Assembly (NCBI GenBank): GCA_024305405.1
Contig: JAKNDB010000092.1
Coordinates: 3,811,501-3,875,500, forward strand
DNA: 64,000 nt
Source of the DNA: Dirofilaria immitis
Lineage: Eukaryota; Nematoda; Chromadorea; Rhabditida; Onchocercidae
Reading direction: 5' to 3'
Under the pieces are notes generated by a model. That model had not been told where the DNA came from, searched no databases, and worked only from the letters and a program-made list of their open reading frames with translations. The number at the start of each line of letters is the position of its first letter. Position 1 is the stretch's first letter. A program made the position numbers and the translations under genes. Below are positions 13,801 to 29,722 of the stretch, piece after piece.

Positions 13801-15316
13801 GAAAAAGAAAAATGGTGGTGGTCGGACGGCTTACATTACCATGGTTAATGATGCAATTGTTGGTACCGCATATCCATTGCATAATGAGTTATGCCAGCTT
13901 TATACACCATCGGCCCTCCGCATGAAACAATTTGATCGGGAAACAAAAAAGAGATTTTGCAAAATGTCAAAGAAGATGAGGATCCAAAGGTATCATTTAT
14001 TTGTTTAAATTGCTATTTTAGCCGAATCTTTTTCCTAACAATTATTATTCAATGTTCAGATTTTTAATATCATTATATGTAGACGATAATGAGTCATAAG
14101 GAAAATCGATCCTTACCACTCAAGCTTATATACCTTGAAGGAATCTCAAAAGAAGTTTATTGAATATTGAAATGCAATAAATTTCTTTGACTAGATTATT
14201 TCATGATTTCTTAATGTTTTCTGAAGGACGTAATGGTTGTCGCAACCACTTTCATTTTATAGATTGTCCTATTGCCTCCAGAAAAATGGGAAAACAGAAG
14301 AATCATGATAAATAAGGGAGTAGTTTAAAAGGCAGTATTTTGGATTCCTATTGTGAGCGCCGTTTGGGTCAATCGTAGCTAGTGGAAGAGAATTTGCTTT
14401 ATTAATATATTTTTCATCATCTAGTTTAGAAAAGAATATAATTTTAAATGTTTCTGAAGAATTTTTCTATGAACTTAATGATGTGGATATGAGAACTGCA
14501 GAATATGAAATACGAAGAAGCGTATTTTAAATTTAGTTAAATAGAGGAAGCGAAAACGTTGCTGATTTTAGCGATGGATGTGATGTGTATTGTGGATGAA
14601 TAGTAACTGCACAAAGTATAAAGTAATGTTAAGGTTAATGAAGAATCTCATGTAGCTGATCGTTTGACATGTCAGAGTAATCACAAGCGTTCACAATGCT
14701 GGCATAATACATATCTCCAGGAAAAAACATTCCCAGAGTATATCTTTGCTCATTTTGGAGGCCCTGCTAGTTTTGAACAAAGGTTCGATTTTTTTTGTTT
14801 TCTGTTAGCGTAGCTATTTTAATTTGTATTTACTCTTCACTTTATTTTTTCAATTATATTGTAAAGTAATCTTTTCATAATATATGGTGATTTACTATTT
14901 TTATTTAATATATATATTTTTTTGTAAAGTAATATTGCAAAAAAAGTATTCAAATAGTATTCTTGATATATTAATTAATATTTTTATTGTAATATAATAT
15001 TTTTAGCCCATAAAAATTGAATAACAACTTTTGTTTTTCTTATTTTAAACATCTCTTATTTGGGTATGAAACTTATTACTATGGATGTTATAATGTGTAA
15101 CACAAGATGCAAATACTGATAGTATTTTTACAGCATTCTGTTCACTGTTTTAAAAAATAAATCTGTTTCAGCTGTACATTACCACCAAAGGAAGAAGTAT
15201 GTATAGTTGCGAACAAAGCTGCGGCTTTGAGTTCAAAGGACGATTTAAAAAAATATCCCCTTCGGAGAATCAATTCAAAGGAAAATGCTTCTGATATGCC
15301 TGATAATTACTGCTGA
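10866..15316 (+). CDS. Unidentified protein with a CxxC...HxxxC putative zinc finger
   Basis: Not recognised by name. Exons that join in phase: 10866-10875 (optional first exon), 11401-11509, 12309-12474 (or 12483), 12668-12757, 13072-13203, 13652-13989, 15172-15316; about 329 residues. If the tiny first exon is not used, translation would start at ATG 11458. Residues about 40-95 (DWSLEDVDCVLHWIADGTIS...YTVRSKVKALQEK) form a helical block. An acidic linker follows. The long sixth exon carries YYRCSRCDWLKKK...AYITMVNDAIVGTAYPLHNELC, a CxxC then HxxxC arrangement reminiscent of FLYWCH or transposase-derived DNA-binding fingers, followed by a basic stretch (KKRFCKMSKKMRIQR). A nuclear DNA-binding role is an inference from these features only. 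Confidence 0.72.
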
Positions 15317-16129
15317 GGATAATTACCTTCTCTTTTTCATTTATTATTCTTTTATACTCGAGAAATTTTTTAATTTTACGTGTTTCTTTGCTGTAAGCTT
15401 ATTGATCTATAAACATTCTCTACCGAAATAGTCCTTTCCTTATGCAATGTGATTGCTTTTTTGCTGATAGCCCACCCTTTTAAAATGGGTATATTGTATT
15501 TCAGCTTGTTTTTTCTTGTTTATATATTTTTCACATTATGGTATAATCTCCGTTGAGGTTATTAGTGGTTCCAAGTGTTTTCATTACTTCCTTAGTATCA
15601 TTTATTATTTATTATGTATACGATTGTAAGTGTAAATAATGGGCTTCTATTTATATTCACGTATTGTCGTTCATCTATTCTTTCAATGAAAAATGATCTA
15701 AATATTTTCAAATGATTTTTAAGCCAGCAGCTTATTAGTCGTCAATTTTAATATATGTTCTCAAGTTGTGAAACTTTTTTTTCTTGCCATATACTAAAGA
15801 TAGTAAGTGTATATCAAATAGAAGGGCGAAAAATATCATGAAGAAAAATATGTACTGTTGTATGCATTCATACTTATATATGTTATTTGAAGAACGCTTA
15901 TCTTCTAGGCAATGCTTATATTTCTCCGAGCTTCACATTTATTAATGTATTGAAATGCGTATCATCAAATATGTGTATCCGTTTTTGTACTGTCATGCGC
16001 ATTGTGTTATATCTATTTTATATTCCATGGATGTTGCTTTCACCTGCCCATCTTTTGAGATTAGTTTTTCTCCTCTGCCTTCTATAGCTGTTGCTATTTC
16101 TTCGTTCAAATTTTTTGTTGCAGTTGTTG
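15317..16129. other. Intergenic, convergent 3' ends
   Basis: T-rich DNA between two convergent genes, with no coding signal of its own. The overlapping plus-strand frames at 15887-16348 are antisense shadow or chance. Confidence 0.6.
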
Positions 16130-18745
<2,616 letters not shown>

Positions 18746-19206
18746 GTTCCGATTGTATTATACATTCAATCAGTATTCCATCACCATCTTTCACAACCAC
18801 ATTTCTATAAATTATTTGTTTAAAGAACGGTAACAATTTATATATTCTTCCGCTCTCATTATTTTCAATTTCCATTTTTACCAATAATTCACAAAAATAT
18901 TAAGTTTTGATGAATAAACTTTTAAATGTTAAAGAAAATTGCAAAATTTGATTGAAAATAAAGAATTGTTCAGAAAATAAATGGAGATCAATATTTTTGA
19001 AACGACTAAAATATAAAATCGAATGAGATAGATATTTTTGTCTTTTTCATCAAATTATAGCTTTTCAACGAAATTTAAAATAATGAAATGTTACGGAAGT
19101 GAAATCTATCGTCATATGTTCATCTTATTCTCATAATTAATTAATAAGCATATAATTCATAACGATACAGAACCAATAAACTTAAAACTTTGATTTAAAC
19201 TGCTGA

Positions 19207-19228
19207 TATCATCATCATCATCATCATC
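19207..19228. repeat. (ATC)n microsatellite
   Basis: About seven ATC/CAT triplets in a row. Confidence 0.85.
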
Positions 19229-21009
19229 GTCATTAATCATTCATTAATCATGGGTCAATAATTTAGCCACTAATTATTCCTTCCTACTTTCTCTTCTACT
19301 CTTTTATGCAAAATTTTGTAGTATCATTGAAAAGAGCAAAAATATTGGATAAGACAAGGTATAGCCATTTAAAGAATGTTAACCTCCTGAAAATAACAAA
19401 TTTAAGTAATATATACTAAGAATTATATTTTTATTACAAACCATATAATTCATCTAGAAAGAACTTGTCAGCATCATCGATATTTTTATCTGAAATAGAT
19501 GTGTCGTCTAACAATGAAAATTGTTCAACAAATCAAAAGGGAAAAGAACTTTGATAAGTTGATGAGCAAAAGTTATGATAATTAATTTATGCTACATCAC
19601 TCCGATTCAACCATTACTCTTTCTTTTTTCCTTAGCATGTATAGTTTTCATTTTTTTATGAAGATTATAATTAGTGAAACTGATAGTTTTCCTTATTTAT
19701 TATATATGGACGGGTAAAAACGATCGATTATGATCATTTGATTATAACTATAAATAAAGATTGTGGGATTGGATCGAATTAATCAAGTAATAAACAACAT
19801 TAGTAATAAATTTTTTAAATACTGCATTAAAAATTTCTATACTTTCATTCTTTTGAAACAAATAATAAGAACATTTACAAGAGTAAGTATAATACTGCCA
19901 ATTTATGAATGAGTAAAATCCATTCTGGGAAGTAAATTTTTGGTAGTCGAGAAACACTTTAAATACAGATTCATCTCATCTCTTGCTGGATAAATGAATT
20001 GACATATTGTGAAAGAAGTTCTTATTTTTTGAATTAAACTTAAATCTGAAGTATAACAGCATTCATCTTCTCGATTGATAGGGTATAGTTTGAAACACTT
20101 AAGAATTTAATATTTTTAACAGCTTTCTCTTCCATTTGATTATCACTTTTCAGCCAGTAAAAAGAAAACCAGTCATACCAATTAAAATTTCACTTCTGTT
20201 AATAAATTAGTAACAATCAATCTAATTAAAATACCTTTCAGAGATATTTAGGATTAGTTATGAAACTGCACTTCTATCCATCTTTCCAACTCTCTAGTTA
20301 TTGGGCATGAGTTTGAACAAATAAATAATAAGAGAAACCTCCATGCCTTTTTTTTTCCACATCATAATATTTTGGTAATTGAAGAAGAATGTATTTCTGC
20401 TCTTTTTCCCTAACTAATTTCTATAAAATAAGTTAGAAATTTCAGCAAAATAAAAAAGAAAATTTCAGTGAAAACCGACCCTTTCATAATCTTATTGTTT
20501 CCAAAGTGTACGAGCAAAATTGAGAAAACTATCTTATCATTTTATCTAATCGTTTGCTAATTTATCAATTATCAGCAAATGAAGGATACAGAAAAATGCA
20601 AAATATCTTTTATATTTAAAATAGTAAGTAACCAATATGATGATCTTTTTATGTTGCTTATAGCATCAATTTCATAACTATTTTTAAGATCATTTTTGTT
20701 TTAAACAGTGATGTTATCTAAAATTCAAACTAGCAAAGACTAAACTTAAAAGATTAATCTTGCATAAAACTCTCATTACGCATCTGTGCTAAATTCATTT
20801 ATAGAGAACAATTAATGAGACCATTAAAGAGCAAACATAATATTTCAAAATGGACTTCTTACATTTGACAATCATACTGATTCTATTAATCACAACACCC
20901 AATTATTTGCCTTTGATAGTGCAGAATTGTTTAAAGAAGTGAAGGAAAGATGACCGTCTTCACGGGAAGTTTTGTCATTAAAAAATAAATGCGCAACAGA
21001 ATTATTGAT

Positions 21010-21072
21010 TGAATGTTGTTTAAATGTCTTTGAATGTTGTTTAAATGTCTTTGAATGTTGTTTAAATGTCTT
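21010..21072. repeat. Three exact 21-nt tandem copies
   Basis: Unit TGAATGTTGTTTAAATGTCT plus T, three identical copies head to tail. Because 21 is a multiple of three, the minus strand reads KTFKQHS three times inside a 68-codon open frame, which I treat as chance rather than a gene. Confidence 0.9.
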
Positions 21073-21670
21073 GCTCCTTGAATTCCAAACTTCCACTCAA
21101 TAAACTTTTTGCCACAAAAATCTTGAAAGTTTTCCCATTAGTTCGAAACCCAATAACCTTTTTTGTATACACAACATTTGGATTGTGGGTAAAATTCTAG
21201 TGCTAACATAATTATTTATTAAAAATTGTTCCAAAGAAAAAATAAGATAATTTATTTCAAGCATAGCAATTCATCGTCTAATAACTGTCTTATATAACCT
21301 ATAACATAAGCATGATACTCGATAACGGGACTGGTAATTATATACAATGGAATATTAAAAGAGAATCAAAAAATTGAAATGAAACAGCGCAAGCATATTT
21401 TCCATCTTTTTCCTTTTCTTCTTTTCAAATAACTCAGAAATATAATAAACCTTAACAGTATTTTAAATCTAAATTACACTTTTAGTTCCACATCTTAAAT
21501 GATCCAAATAAGATATAAAATCAATCTCATAACCAATAAGTCAAATAATGGAAATCGAGAAGCAACTCAATCATTATAAATCTTTGTCACTTAAGTTTTG
21601 ATTTGTTTGTTTAAAGTTGAAAGCAATACATAAAATATTTGAAAGAATTGGAATATAACTGAAATGAAAA

Positions 21671-22511
21671 TCAAAATATTGCTGTAGAATTGAATTTATT
21701 CTGCCAAAAGACAACAATTAATGTGACAAGATACATAGCAGCAGCTACCCAGCACTGCGTTGCCTTTTCTGCATATTTATCCTCAATAACGCTGAAAATA
21801 GTTTATGTCATTCAGCAACATTAGAAAAGAACTGCCTTTCAATTATCACATAACATACCAGCTATTAAGTAAAGAATAATATCAACGTGTGCCGATGCAT
21901 ATCAATAAGTAACTTATGTCGAAATAGGTGAAATTTTAAATCCCAGAAATCCGAAAAAAAAAGCGAAAAGATCATAAAAGAAACTGACGCAGTTGTCAAT
22001 GGCAAAACGGATCCATCTACTGGCTCTTCCTGTTCGAAGTGAAGATCCGGGAATAAATTTACGGCTTGAATGTAGAAAAATACACCAAGCAGACCGAGGA
22101 AGACAACACCCCATATTGACATTATCATACTAAAATATATTTATTATCAATCAAAATATGCAAACATTTCACATCTTCATTAATATACAATACGGCTTCT
22201 TTATTCAAATTTATTTCTATAATTTTACAAATAAAATAATTAAGATAATTTTGAAAATGATAGTTTCTAACTTAAAAGACATTATTAAAATTTGGAATAC
22301 TCCATAAGTAATTGCTAACTAGTGATGATTTTTCTTATTTCGAAATAGACAAATTAAATAGAAGTTTCTCATACGATTCTCGCATACTGTTTTCCTCTAT
22401 CAAAAGGCAATATATATATATAAAAAGCAACATATATATATGAATCAGTAACACCTGCATTACTTACCAAAAAGCCGAAAGCTTCGGTCCGCATAATGGA
22501 CAAATTCTCAT
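21671..22511 (-). CDS. RNASEK: RNase kappa (V-ATPase Vo-associated small membrane protein)
   Basis: Small two-helix membrane protein, first described as an endoribonuclease and later found to be an integral Vo subunit (subunit f) of the V-ATPase in mammals. Exon 1 is 22511-22468 (MRICPLCGPKLSAFW, the conserved CGPKLSA start). Exon 2 begins at 22129 with the first membrane segment (SIWGVVFLGLLGVFFYIQAV, then NLFPDLHFEQEEP). The last exon is 21791-21671 (EDKYAEKATQCWVAAAMYLV and the second membrane segment, ending TAIF). The junction between exons 2 and 3 is not resolved: the best donor, just after DGS, is one base out of phase with exon 3, which fits the homopolymer errors elsewhere. It is transcribed away from V-ATPase subunit e across a shared 0.7-kb region. 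Confidence 0.85.
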
Positions 22512-23221
22512 TTTCGCATAATCTGAAATCACACGAGACATGAAGTAAAATCTTGACATTGTTCATTGACACCTATGACACTTCCACACTACGAATCATC
22601 TTCCCGCACTTCGCATCCCCATTCCAATAACTCACTCATCTTTAAGATATAGCGCTGCAGCGTGGCAAGCATGGACTTTAGTCTTTGATTGTCGCGCTGT
22701 TTGACAGTTATGCGACGCTGATTACTTGGTTGGTTGGAAATGGTTTCATCATTCTAGTTTCTCTTACCGAGGTATCGGGTGGTGTACGGTAGTGAGGGAG
22801 TAACTGACAGGTTCTCGGTATACCCTGACTCTCATTCTGTTGGTAGAGGCTTATTATGTTAATTCTTGTATTTCTTATGCGTGTGGTTGAGCTTCCTTCG
22901 TTACTAATGAATTTCCTGATTGTTGCATTCTGCTTGTAAATAACCAGTATATCATAGAACACATCGTATTATTATTATTAGCATATTTTTAGCATATTTA
23001 ATACTCTGAATTATGCTTTTATTTACTGATCATTAATTATCATATTAGTAACATATTTCTCGAACTTAATTATCTGAAATTTGTTAACTTTTCTGGATTT
23101 TGAGAGGAATGTCACATTTTTTTGATTAATACTAATGATTCTACTTCTTTATGTATACATATGTTATAAATTACTATTTAATAGTGCTTAATCTGTTGTA
23201 CGTGTTTCAGGATTCATAAGA
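22512..23221. promoter_or_regulatory. Shared divergent promoter region of two V-ATPase Vo subunit genes
   Basis: 710 bases separate the start codons of RNase kappa (minus) and V-ATPase subunit e (plus), with no other gene between. The middle (22580-22900) is less AT-rich than its flanks. TTTCAG just before ATG 23222 and ATTTCAG before 22511 are possible trans-splice acceptors. No specific factor site is claimed. The 84-codon minus frame at 22708-22962 is taken as chance. Confidence 0.6.
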
Positions 23222-23849
23222 ATGAGTGTATTCATCCCAGTATTCACAGTTACAGCATTCTGGATGATTGTAGGCGTTGGTGGACCATTCATCGTCCCAA
23301 AGGGACAAATCGAGGTACACTGTGCATAGTACTTCTTTCCATACAAAAATATATTTTTGATTTTGTAATGATTGGAACTGTTTTTGATTTTGGAACTAAA
23401 TCTAATTAGTCATAATAACTTCTTTTTAATCAATTACTGATGATTTGCTCTGAGATCAAAAATAAACATGACCTTCTATTGGTTAGGCGTAAGTGACTTA
23501 AAGAAGATTTTTTATTTGCGGATATTATTAATAATTAAAAACCGAAATTGAACTGGTTGTTCAAAAGTATTCATATAATTAGAAAATAGTGGTGGTTCAC
23601 TGAAACATATAACTTACGCTTTTAGATTAAATTGCTATAGTCATTTATTTTTAAGGATTTATTTTGCAAATAATTGTTGCAGGAATAGTCCAAATGATGA
23701 TTGTATTGACCGCTTGTTGCTGTTGGCTTTTCTGGATTTTAGTTTATTTGCATCAGTTAAATCCGTTAATTGGTCCTCAGTTACCGGTAAGGACAATACG
23801 CTGGATTTCGCAGAAGTGGGGTGATGCAGAAGAACTTATCCCAGCTTAA
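23222..23849 (+). CDS. ATP6V0E: V-type proton ATPase subunit e
   Basis: Small two-helix subunit of the membrane Vo sector; C. elegans orthologue VHA-17. Exon 1 23222-23314 holds the first helix and GPFIVPKGQIE; exon 2 23683-23849 holds IVQMMIVLTACCCWLFWILVY and the family signature HQLNPLIGPQL, then the nematode-type tail TIRWISQKWGDAEEL. About 86 residues, normal for the family. Exon 1 ends in phase 0 at GAG|GTACAC while exon 2 needs one base to complete the conserved glycine after PKG-x-x-x. One extra G at the junction (GAGG|GTAC) would repair it, so a one-base loss in the assembly is likely. Confidence 0.93.
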
Positions 23850-24863
23850 ATATAATTACTTATCAATCATCTGTTGGAATGATTCTCTTTTATCGGCTTT
23901 TTTCTACATAGAATGTAATCAATTCAGCGCATATTGTTATAGCTAGAGAATTGAAGCCAAAATTCTCATGAATGAAAGTTGGAATGGAATAATATGAATA
24001 GATTTGTTGAACATGCTGCAGTCATAGTCACTTATTGAAAGCGATATTAATTGAGAGTTATATCCAAACTTTTTGCGTCACTATCCCCAGAACGTTTCAT
24101 TAATCCTTAAAAATTTCTGCGATTCTTTTGTTCAAATAGTTCCTCATCTTTTCTTATAGAAATGCCGCCAATTAATCGAATTCGTTTCTATACCCATTTC
24201 TCTCTTTTAACATTCAGTTGATTATAAAATTATTACTATCTTGCTGTTTAATTATAAATTGAAAATTGTTTTACTTTTTAGTATTTTTTGTTATCCTTGT
24301 ATAGCGCATTCCTATATATACATAATTACCGTTTTTCCATCAGTCTTTTATAATATCTTGTTCCCACATGTTTGGAAAGAATTCGCAAGTGCATATCAAT
24401 CATTAAGCTATTTGAACTTATGATTCAATGATATTTTGAATTTCACTATAATAGGCTCTTAGATATACTTAAATTTGTGTCATACTTCTATGTTCCATTT
24501 TTCTTGCTGATTGATTTAAATAAAACTGTCGGTTTAATTAGTGAAGATTTGATTTCAAGTCATTTCTGATAAAATTTATTATTTCAACTAAGATGTTAAA
24601 TATCAATGATTTCGGTATAAATTCTTTCGTCCAATTCATTTTCATTGCAAAACATCATAATAATTAATTGTGCTACAGGAGATACTCAAGATATTAGTTC
24701 ATAGAGGTATTTAATATATTTAGTCGTAGAATGAGATCTGGTATAATTGGCATAAAGCATATAGATCGGCAATTATCATTTATTATAGAATTTTCCCGTA
24801 AAAATTGTGTTTCTAAAGGAATACTGTATATGTCAATTCAATAATGAAATAATTTAGGCAAAG
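23850..24863. other. Intergenic between V-ATPase subunit e and PSMA1
   Basis: 3' flank of the first gene and promoter of the second, same strand, about 1 kb apart. No coding or regulatory motif I can name. The 60-codon frame at 24241-24423 is hydrophobic by T-richness only. Confidence 0.6.
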
Positions 24864-27784
24864 ATGTTCCGTAATCAGTACGACAGTGATGTTACAGTTT
24901 GGAGTCCTCAGGTAATTTTCAATGTTTGATATTAATTTTTGCGTTGATAATTACTTACTAAAACACGTTGTATAATGCTAGCAATATTAGATTCGCAATT
25001 GATTTGCTTTATTTGTAAGACCGTTGAGTGCAAATTTTCATCATCATGCCGCCAGTCACTGAAATTTTTTTAAATCCACATAAATTGTCCAATATCTTTC
25101 GTTTTTTCAGGGCCGACTTCATCAAGTTGATTATGCTGTTGAAGCAATGAAACAAGGTAGTGCAACTGTAGGAGTGAAAAGCAATACTCATGCCGTTCTG
25201 GTGGCACTAAAGGTAACATTTGAAACTCACGAGAATCAATTTAATCTTTGATATATATTATTCCATTTCAGTTCAGTTGTGGTAATATAGTTAACATTAT
25301 CGTGAGAACATCAATTTCGTGTATCTCATTCTTATATTGTTCAAATTCGTTTTATTTTACAAAGCGGTTTAACTTCAGCTATCGTTTGAAAGAATATGAA
25401 AAATAATTAAAGTTCAATAGCAGTTTGAGTCATTACGTTGATAGAAGGCTTTCAGCGTGCTGCAAATGAATTATGTTCGCATCAAAAGAAAATTTATGAA
25501 CTCGATACGCATGCTGGTGTTTCTATTGCAGGTCTTCTTTCTGATGGTCGCATACTTGCGTTAGTACTGAATTCTTGATTTCTATATCTTAAGATGATAT
25601 GTTTTGCAACATTATTCTCATATTCTATTGAAAGCGTTATCAATTACTATTTGATCGTAGGACGATTCAATTTCATTGCATTGTGGGATATACTCATTCC
25701 AATGGAATTGGGTATTATTCATATACTATAATTTACTGAACAGGGAATCCATTACTAAGAGGAAATAAAGTCCTACAAGGATGAATGCTTGTTTAGCGAC
25801 TTTCCTTTAGTAGATCTTTGTGATTTATTTTTAGGCGTTTCTTACAAACAGAATGTTCGTCATGGAGATGGGATTACAAAGAGCCAGTCCCTATCCAGGT
25901 TCTAAACAATCGCATCCAACTAAGTGAGTTTATTTTACTGTAGCATTTGAGGTTAGAAATTTGTTATTTAAAACGAAAAAGAAAGATTAGAAAGATGATA
26001 AATAAAAGCATTTACTTGTGCTGTGATATATAGAAAGAAACAAATTGCTCTTTCAATTAAGTAACGAGATTGAAACTTATGTGTATTAGAAGATAACCTT
26101 CGTAGATTGATTTGAAATTTCTAGATTTTATATTAGAGAATATATAATATCTTCAAATGGTATAACTTTGTTGTTAAATCTTAAAATCTCGGAACAAAGT
26201 CTTTGAAATAGTGTTGGGAATAAAAACTACTGCTTTGCTCAGATTCTTATGGAAAGTTTTGCAGAACTGCAGGCAAATACACAGATTTATGGGAGACGTC
26301 CATTTGGTGTTGGACTGGTTATTGCTGGTTATGACGTGAGTTCCTCTTCATTTATGTCTTTTATGTCATACTTCAATTCATCATCAGAATGCCCTCTTCT
26401 CATTTTTTGGCAGTGGATTTAGAGATTTCAGAGGAACTTTTTATCTTGAAATTTTTCTATTTTTCCGCATATTTTCTGTATACCTTTTCTGTCTATCATT
26501 TTTTCCATATTCTACGCAATCACCAGAGAGGACCAATTCATGATCATGATATATTCGATTTGAAACAAAAGGCACACCAAAGCTTGACTTAATTAGATTT
26601 GGATAAATTTTATTTACTCTACTGTTGGCTTTATTTGCTTATATTTTGCTATCGCATTTAGTTCATGCAGCATACACTTGGGACTAGTATATGATATGAC
26701 ATCATTTCATCCGTGGTATTCCTTATAAACATGATCATTATCTGTCACTGAGTTGGTCTTTATTCAAGATTTTTTTAAATTCTTTGGGAAAAATGATTTT
26801 AGGAATCAATTTTCTTGAATGATGTACGATATTTCAGGAAAGGGGAACACATATCGTGAAGACCGACCCATCAGCAGAAGTCGTGGAAACATTAGCAAGT
26901 TCAATAGGTGCTCGTTCTCAAAGCGCACGCACGTACCTAGAGCGAAATTTAGATCAATTTCCTGCTGGTTTGTGCTCATCTTAATGAATGAGTCTATCGT
27001 TAATTTTTCATTCATTTTGCCTGGAAAACTTGTCTGGCAAACTTTTTGATTTTGTTAAAAGCATTTTGAAAAAATATTCGAACTTTATATGCATGTTTAC
27101 AGCAACTGTTGAACAGTTGGTTGAATTTGCATTACTGGCACTAAGAGATACACTACCCGCTGAAGACAGCTTATCAAAAAGGTTAATTCCTCTCTCAGAA
27201 GATTCTCTGTTTGATTTTAAGATTTCATGATTTCTGCAGTTTAACGGTTACTCTTGAATTTCTAAAAACTTTCCTAATTTTTTCTATGGAAGTGCAAGAT
27301 TTAGTTTAATACAATCACTGGATTAAAATCTTTCATATAAATTATCATTTAATATAATACATTACAGAATACAACAATTGCCGTTGTGGGTAAAGGTATG
27401 CCGTTCAAAGTAATGGAAGATGAAGATGTACAGCCATTTTTAGACCGTATTGCTGGAATTCCGCGATCTGGTCAACAAAGTAGTAGTGAAGTAAATTTTT
27501 AATTTTTTTTTTGAATATTTTGAGATCAATAGAAAGCACGTCATTGTCTTTATTAATTGATATATCGTCTTTTTATCTTCCCTTTTATTCACTTTATCCT
27601 AGTTCGAACTTATGTAAAGCGATAAACTCTCGAACAATTCCCAAATTTAATCTACCTTTATTTCATAACGTAAGTGTTTGTATTTTTCATATAGATTGAA
27701 TTTGCAAAAATTTTTTATCATAGATGTAAATCAGTTCGGCTCATTTTTTAGCAACAAGGAACGATGGAACCTATGCAACTATAA
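24864..27784 (+). CDS. PSMA1: 20S proteasome subunit alpha type 1 (PSMA1 / PAS-6), one apparent frameshift
   Basis: Alpha-ring subunit of the 20S proteasome core. Nine exons: 24864-24911, 25111-25212, 25456-25559, 25835-25898, 26243-26335, 26838-26967, 27103-27181, 27368-27490, 27752-27784. The start [18 protein letters not shown] is the family hallmark, followed by [74 protein letters not shown] and [11 protein letters not shown]. Exon 4 is ended at ATCCAG|GTTCTA because this alone joins exon 5 in phase. Exon 7 ends TCAAAAAGG; exon 8 ([15 protein letters not shown]) requires one more A in the run at 27176-27180. The tail ends in [10 protein letters not shown], whereas other members end in a charged flexible tail of variable length. 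Confidence 0.95.
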
Positions 27785-29700
27785 TATAATGGTATAATGA
27801 TCTTTGTTCATCTATAACCATCTGTTCCAATATTGCAATCATTAGTTTGTTTCTCGTTGTGAATGATTCATTTATGAACTTTTATTCATATTAGCATCAG
27901 AAAGAAGGAGAATGGGAACAATGAAATATTATTTAATTATCGATAATGTCATAGCATATTATGTAATGGAGAATAAGAGAAAATGATGATATGAAAAGAA
28001 TAAATGAGTGGCTCTGCCATCTAATTTCTGTTTTAGAGTTATCTTTTGTTAAAAATGAAAGTTATTCTTAAACATAATTTATTGCTGCATAATATTTCGG
28101 TTCATTAAAGAATTTAGTGCATTGTTCTGCTTCTTATAATCAATTTTATATTGTTATCGATGATAGATTCGATACGTTATCGGTTATCAGTAACGAGTTT
28201 AACATTCATAGCTGATAAATTTGTCCGATAACGTCTTATTGCTTCGATTTTTGTTGGAATAAACTTTAAACTTTACTATAATTTCCTACTATTTCTGAAA
28301 GAACCATCTTTACTTGGCTTACGATAAAATTATGATTTAGGATTAAAAAGAATGCCTTTCACTTACTATGAACTCATTTTTAGAAGTTTCGAAACTGAAT
28401 ACATTATGTTTTTCTAGATTTAAAGCCACGTTTTTGTCTCTCTTTGGTCTACCTTAGAAGAAATTCAGCTAGATATCATCATTAAAATTTCTAGTTTCAA
28501 TAAATAATAAGCAAACATGTAAATCATTATGGCCGAGCTACTGGATTGCATCGTTTTTCTTTTCAAGTTTTCATTCTACTTCATCAGGAAGGCATTAAAA
28601 CCATGATAATTCTTCGAAATACATAACAAGAATTTTGTACTCAAAGATTAATAAAATTTGATAAAGAATCTATAAAAAGAAAGGAAAACAAACCCGATAA
28701 GAGGGACCCGTATTCGAGGATCAAATTTACAAACCCATAAACGGAGATTTCGATGCTTCGTTGATGGCGGGAAATTTCCAGATTTAAGAGGTGAAAGTTC
28801 GTGTTGTCATTATCGACTTCACGACTAAAACTTTATTTATGATTGATTGATTGATAAGTCCAAAAAAATAGCCGAAGTAATTTGCATTATAATTTTCCTT
28901 TAAGAGTCCGTAGTCAATGCATTTATGATTATTATACATAATATTTCATATGCAAAGATTTTGAAAGAATATGTGAGTAAACTCCTTTATTTTTTCTTTT
29001 CACATTTTAAAACATAAGAAAATCGCATCTCTGGCATTGTTCCAGACATATTATAACTATTACAGAAATTTAAAAGCATATATTACATCCATCCAGAGCT
29101 ATGTCATCGTTTTGATTTCGTGATGAAAATTCTTTATTAAAGAAGCCGAATATTCAAATGGACTAAATATTTAACTGCTTACAGATAATGAATAATTTGA
29201 ATACTTCGACTTGATTCATTTTACTTAGCAACAATTTTCCATCCAATTAGTTTAGCTAATTTCCAATGCAATTTAAATCAGTTCAAAAAAGACATAAGAA
29301 GAAAGCATTTGCTGAACATTTGGGGATTATCTGATAGGATTTGTTGCGCCTTTAAATTTTTATAGGAGAAAAGAAATAGAGGCGCTTATCCATACATTCC
29401 ATACGACAATCGTAAATGCGTAGTTTGTTCTTATTTTTGACGAAAATTGATTCGTTAGATCCAACTCATTCATTTATCAATTCCACCCATTTATCAGACT
29501 CTTAAAGGAAAATCAAAATGCCAATTATTTTTTTTTAAAAATTTGAAATTTGAACATTGAAACATATAAATAGTTGTATATAGATAAAAATGTTAAAAAA
29601 AAACATTGATGTAAAAGCTCGCCAAAATCATAAGATCAGTAAGCTAAAGTGGAGAGATATAAAGGCGGATGAGGTCAATCTGTCTAATGTCGACAAGCGA
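27785..29700. other. Gene-free AT-rich stretch
   Basis: No exon supported on either strand over 1.9 kb. Scattered GATAACG/CGTTATC-type inverted words near 28155-28235 look like chance or weak hairpins. Confidence 0.5.
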
Positions 29701-29722
29701 AGGATATATAAGGGAGGGTTGC

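Larger units (their letters stand above)
18746..21670. other. Gene-free AT-rich stretch
   Basis: About 2.9 kb with no exon I can support on either strand. Holds an ATC microsatellite and a 21-nt tandem repeat, listed separately. Confidence 0.55.

Noticed and set aside
20890..21096. Minus frame with KTFKQHS repeated three times
   Set aside because: Arises from the 21-nt tandem repeat; no splice context or homology.
25891..25922. Apparent frameshift at the end of PSMA1 exon 4
   Set aside because: Using the earlier donor ATCCAG|GTTCTA keeps phase and gives a protein that aligns well, so no error is needed there.
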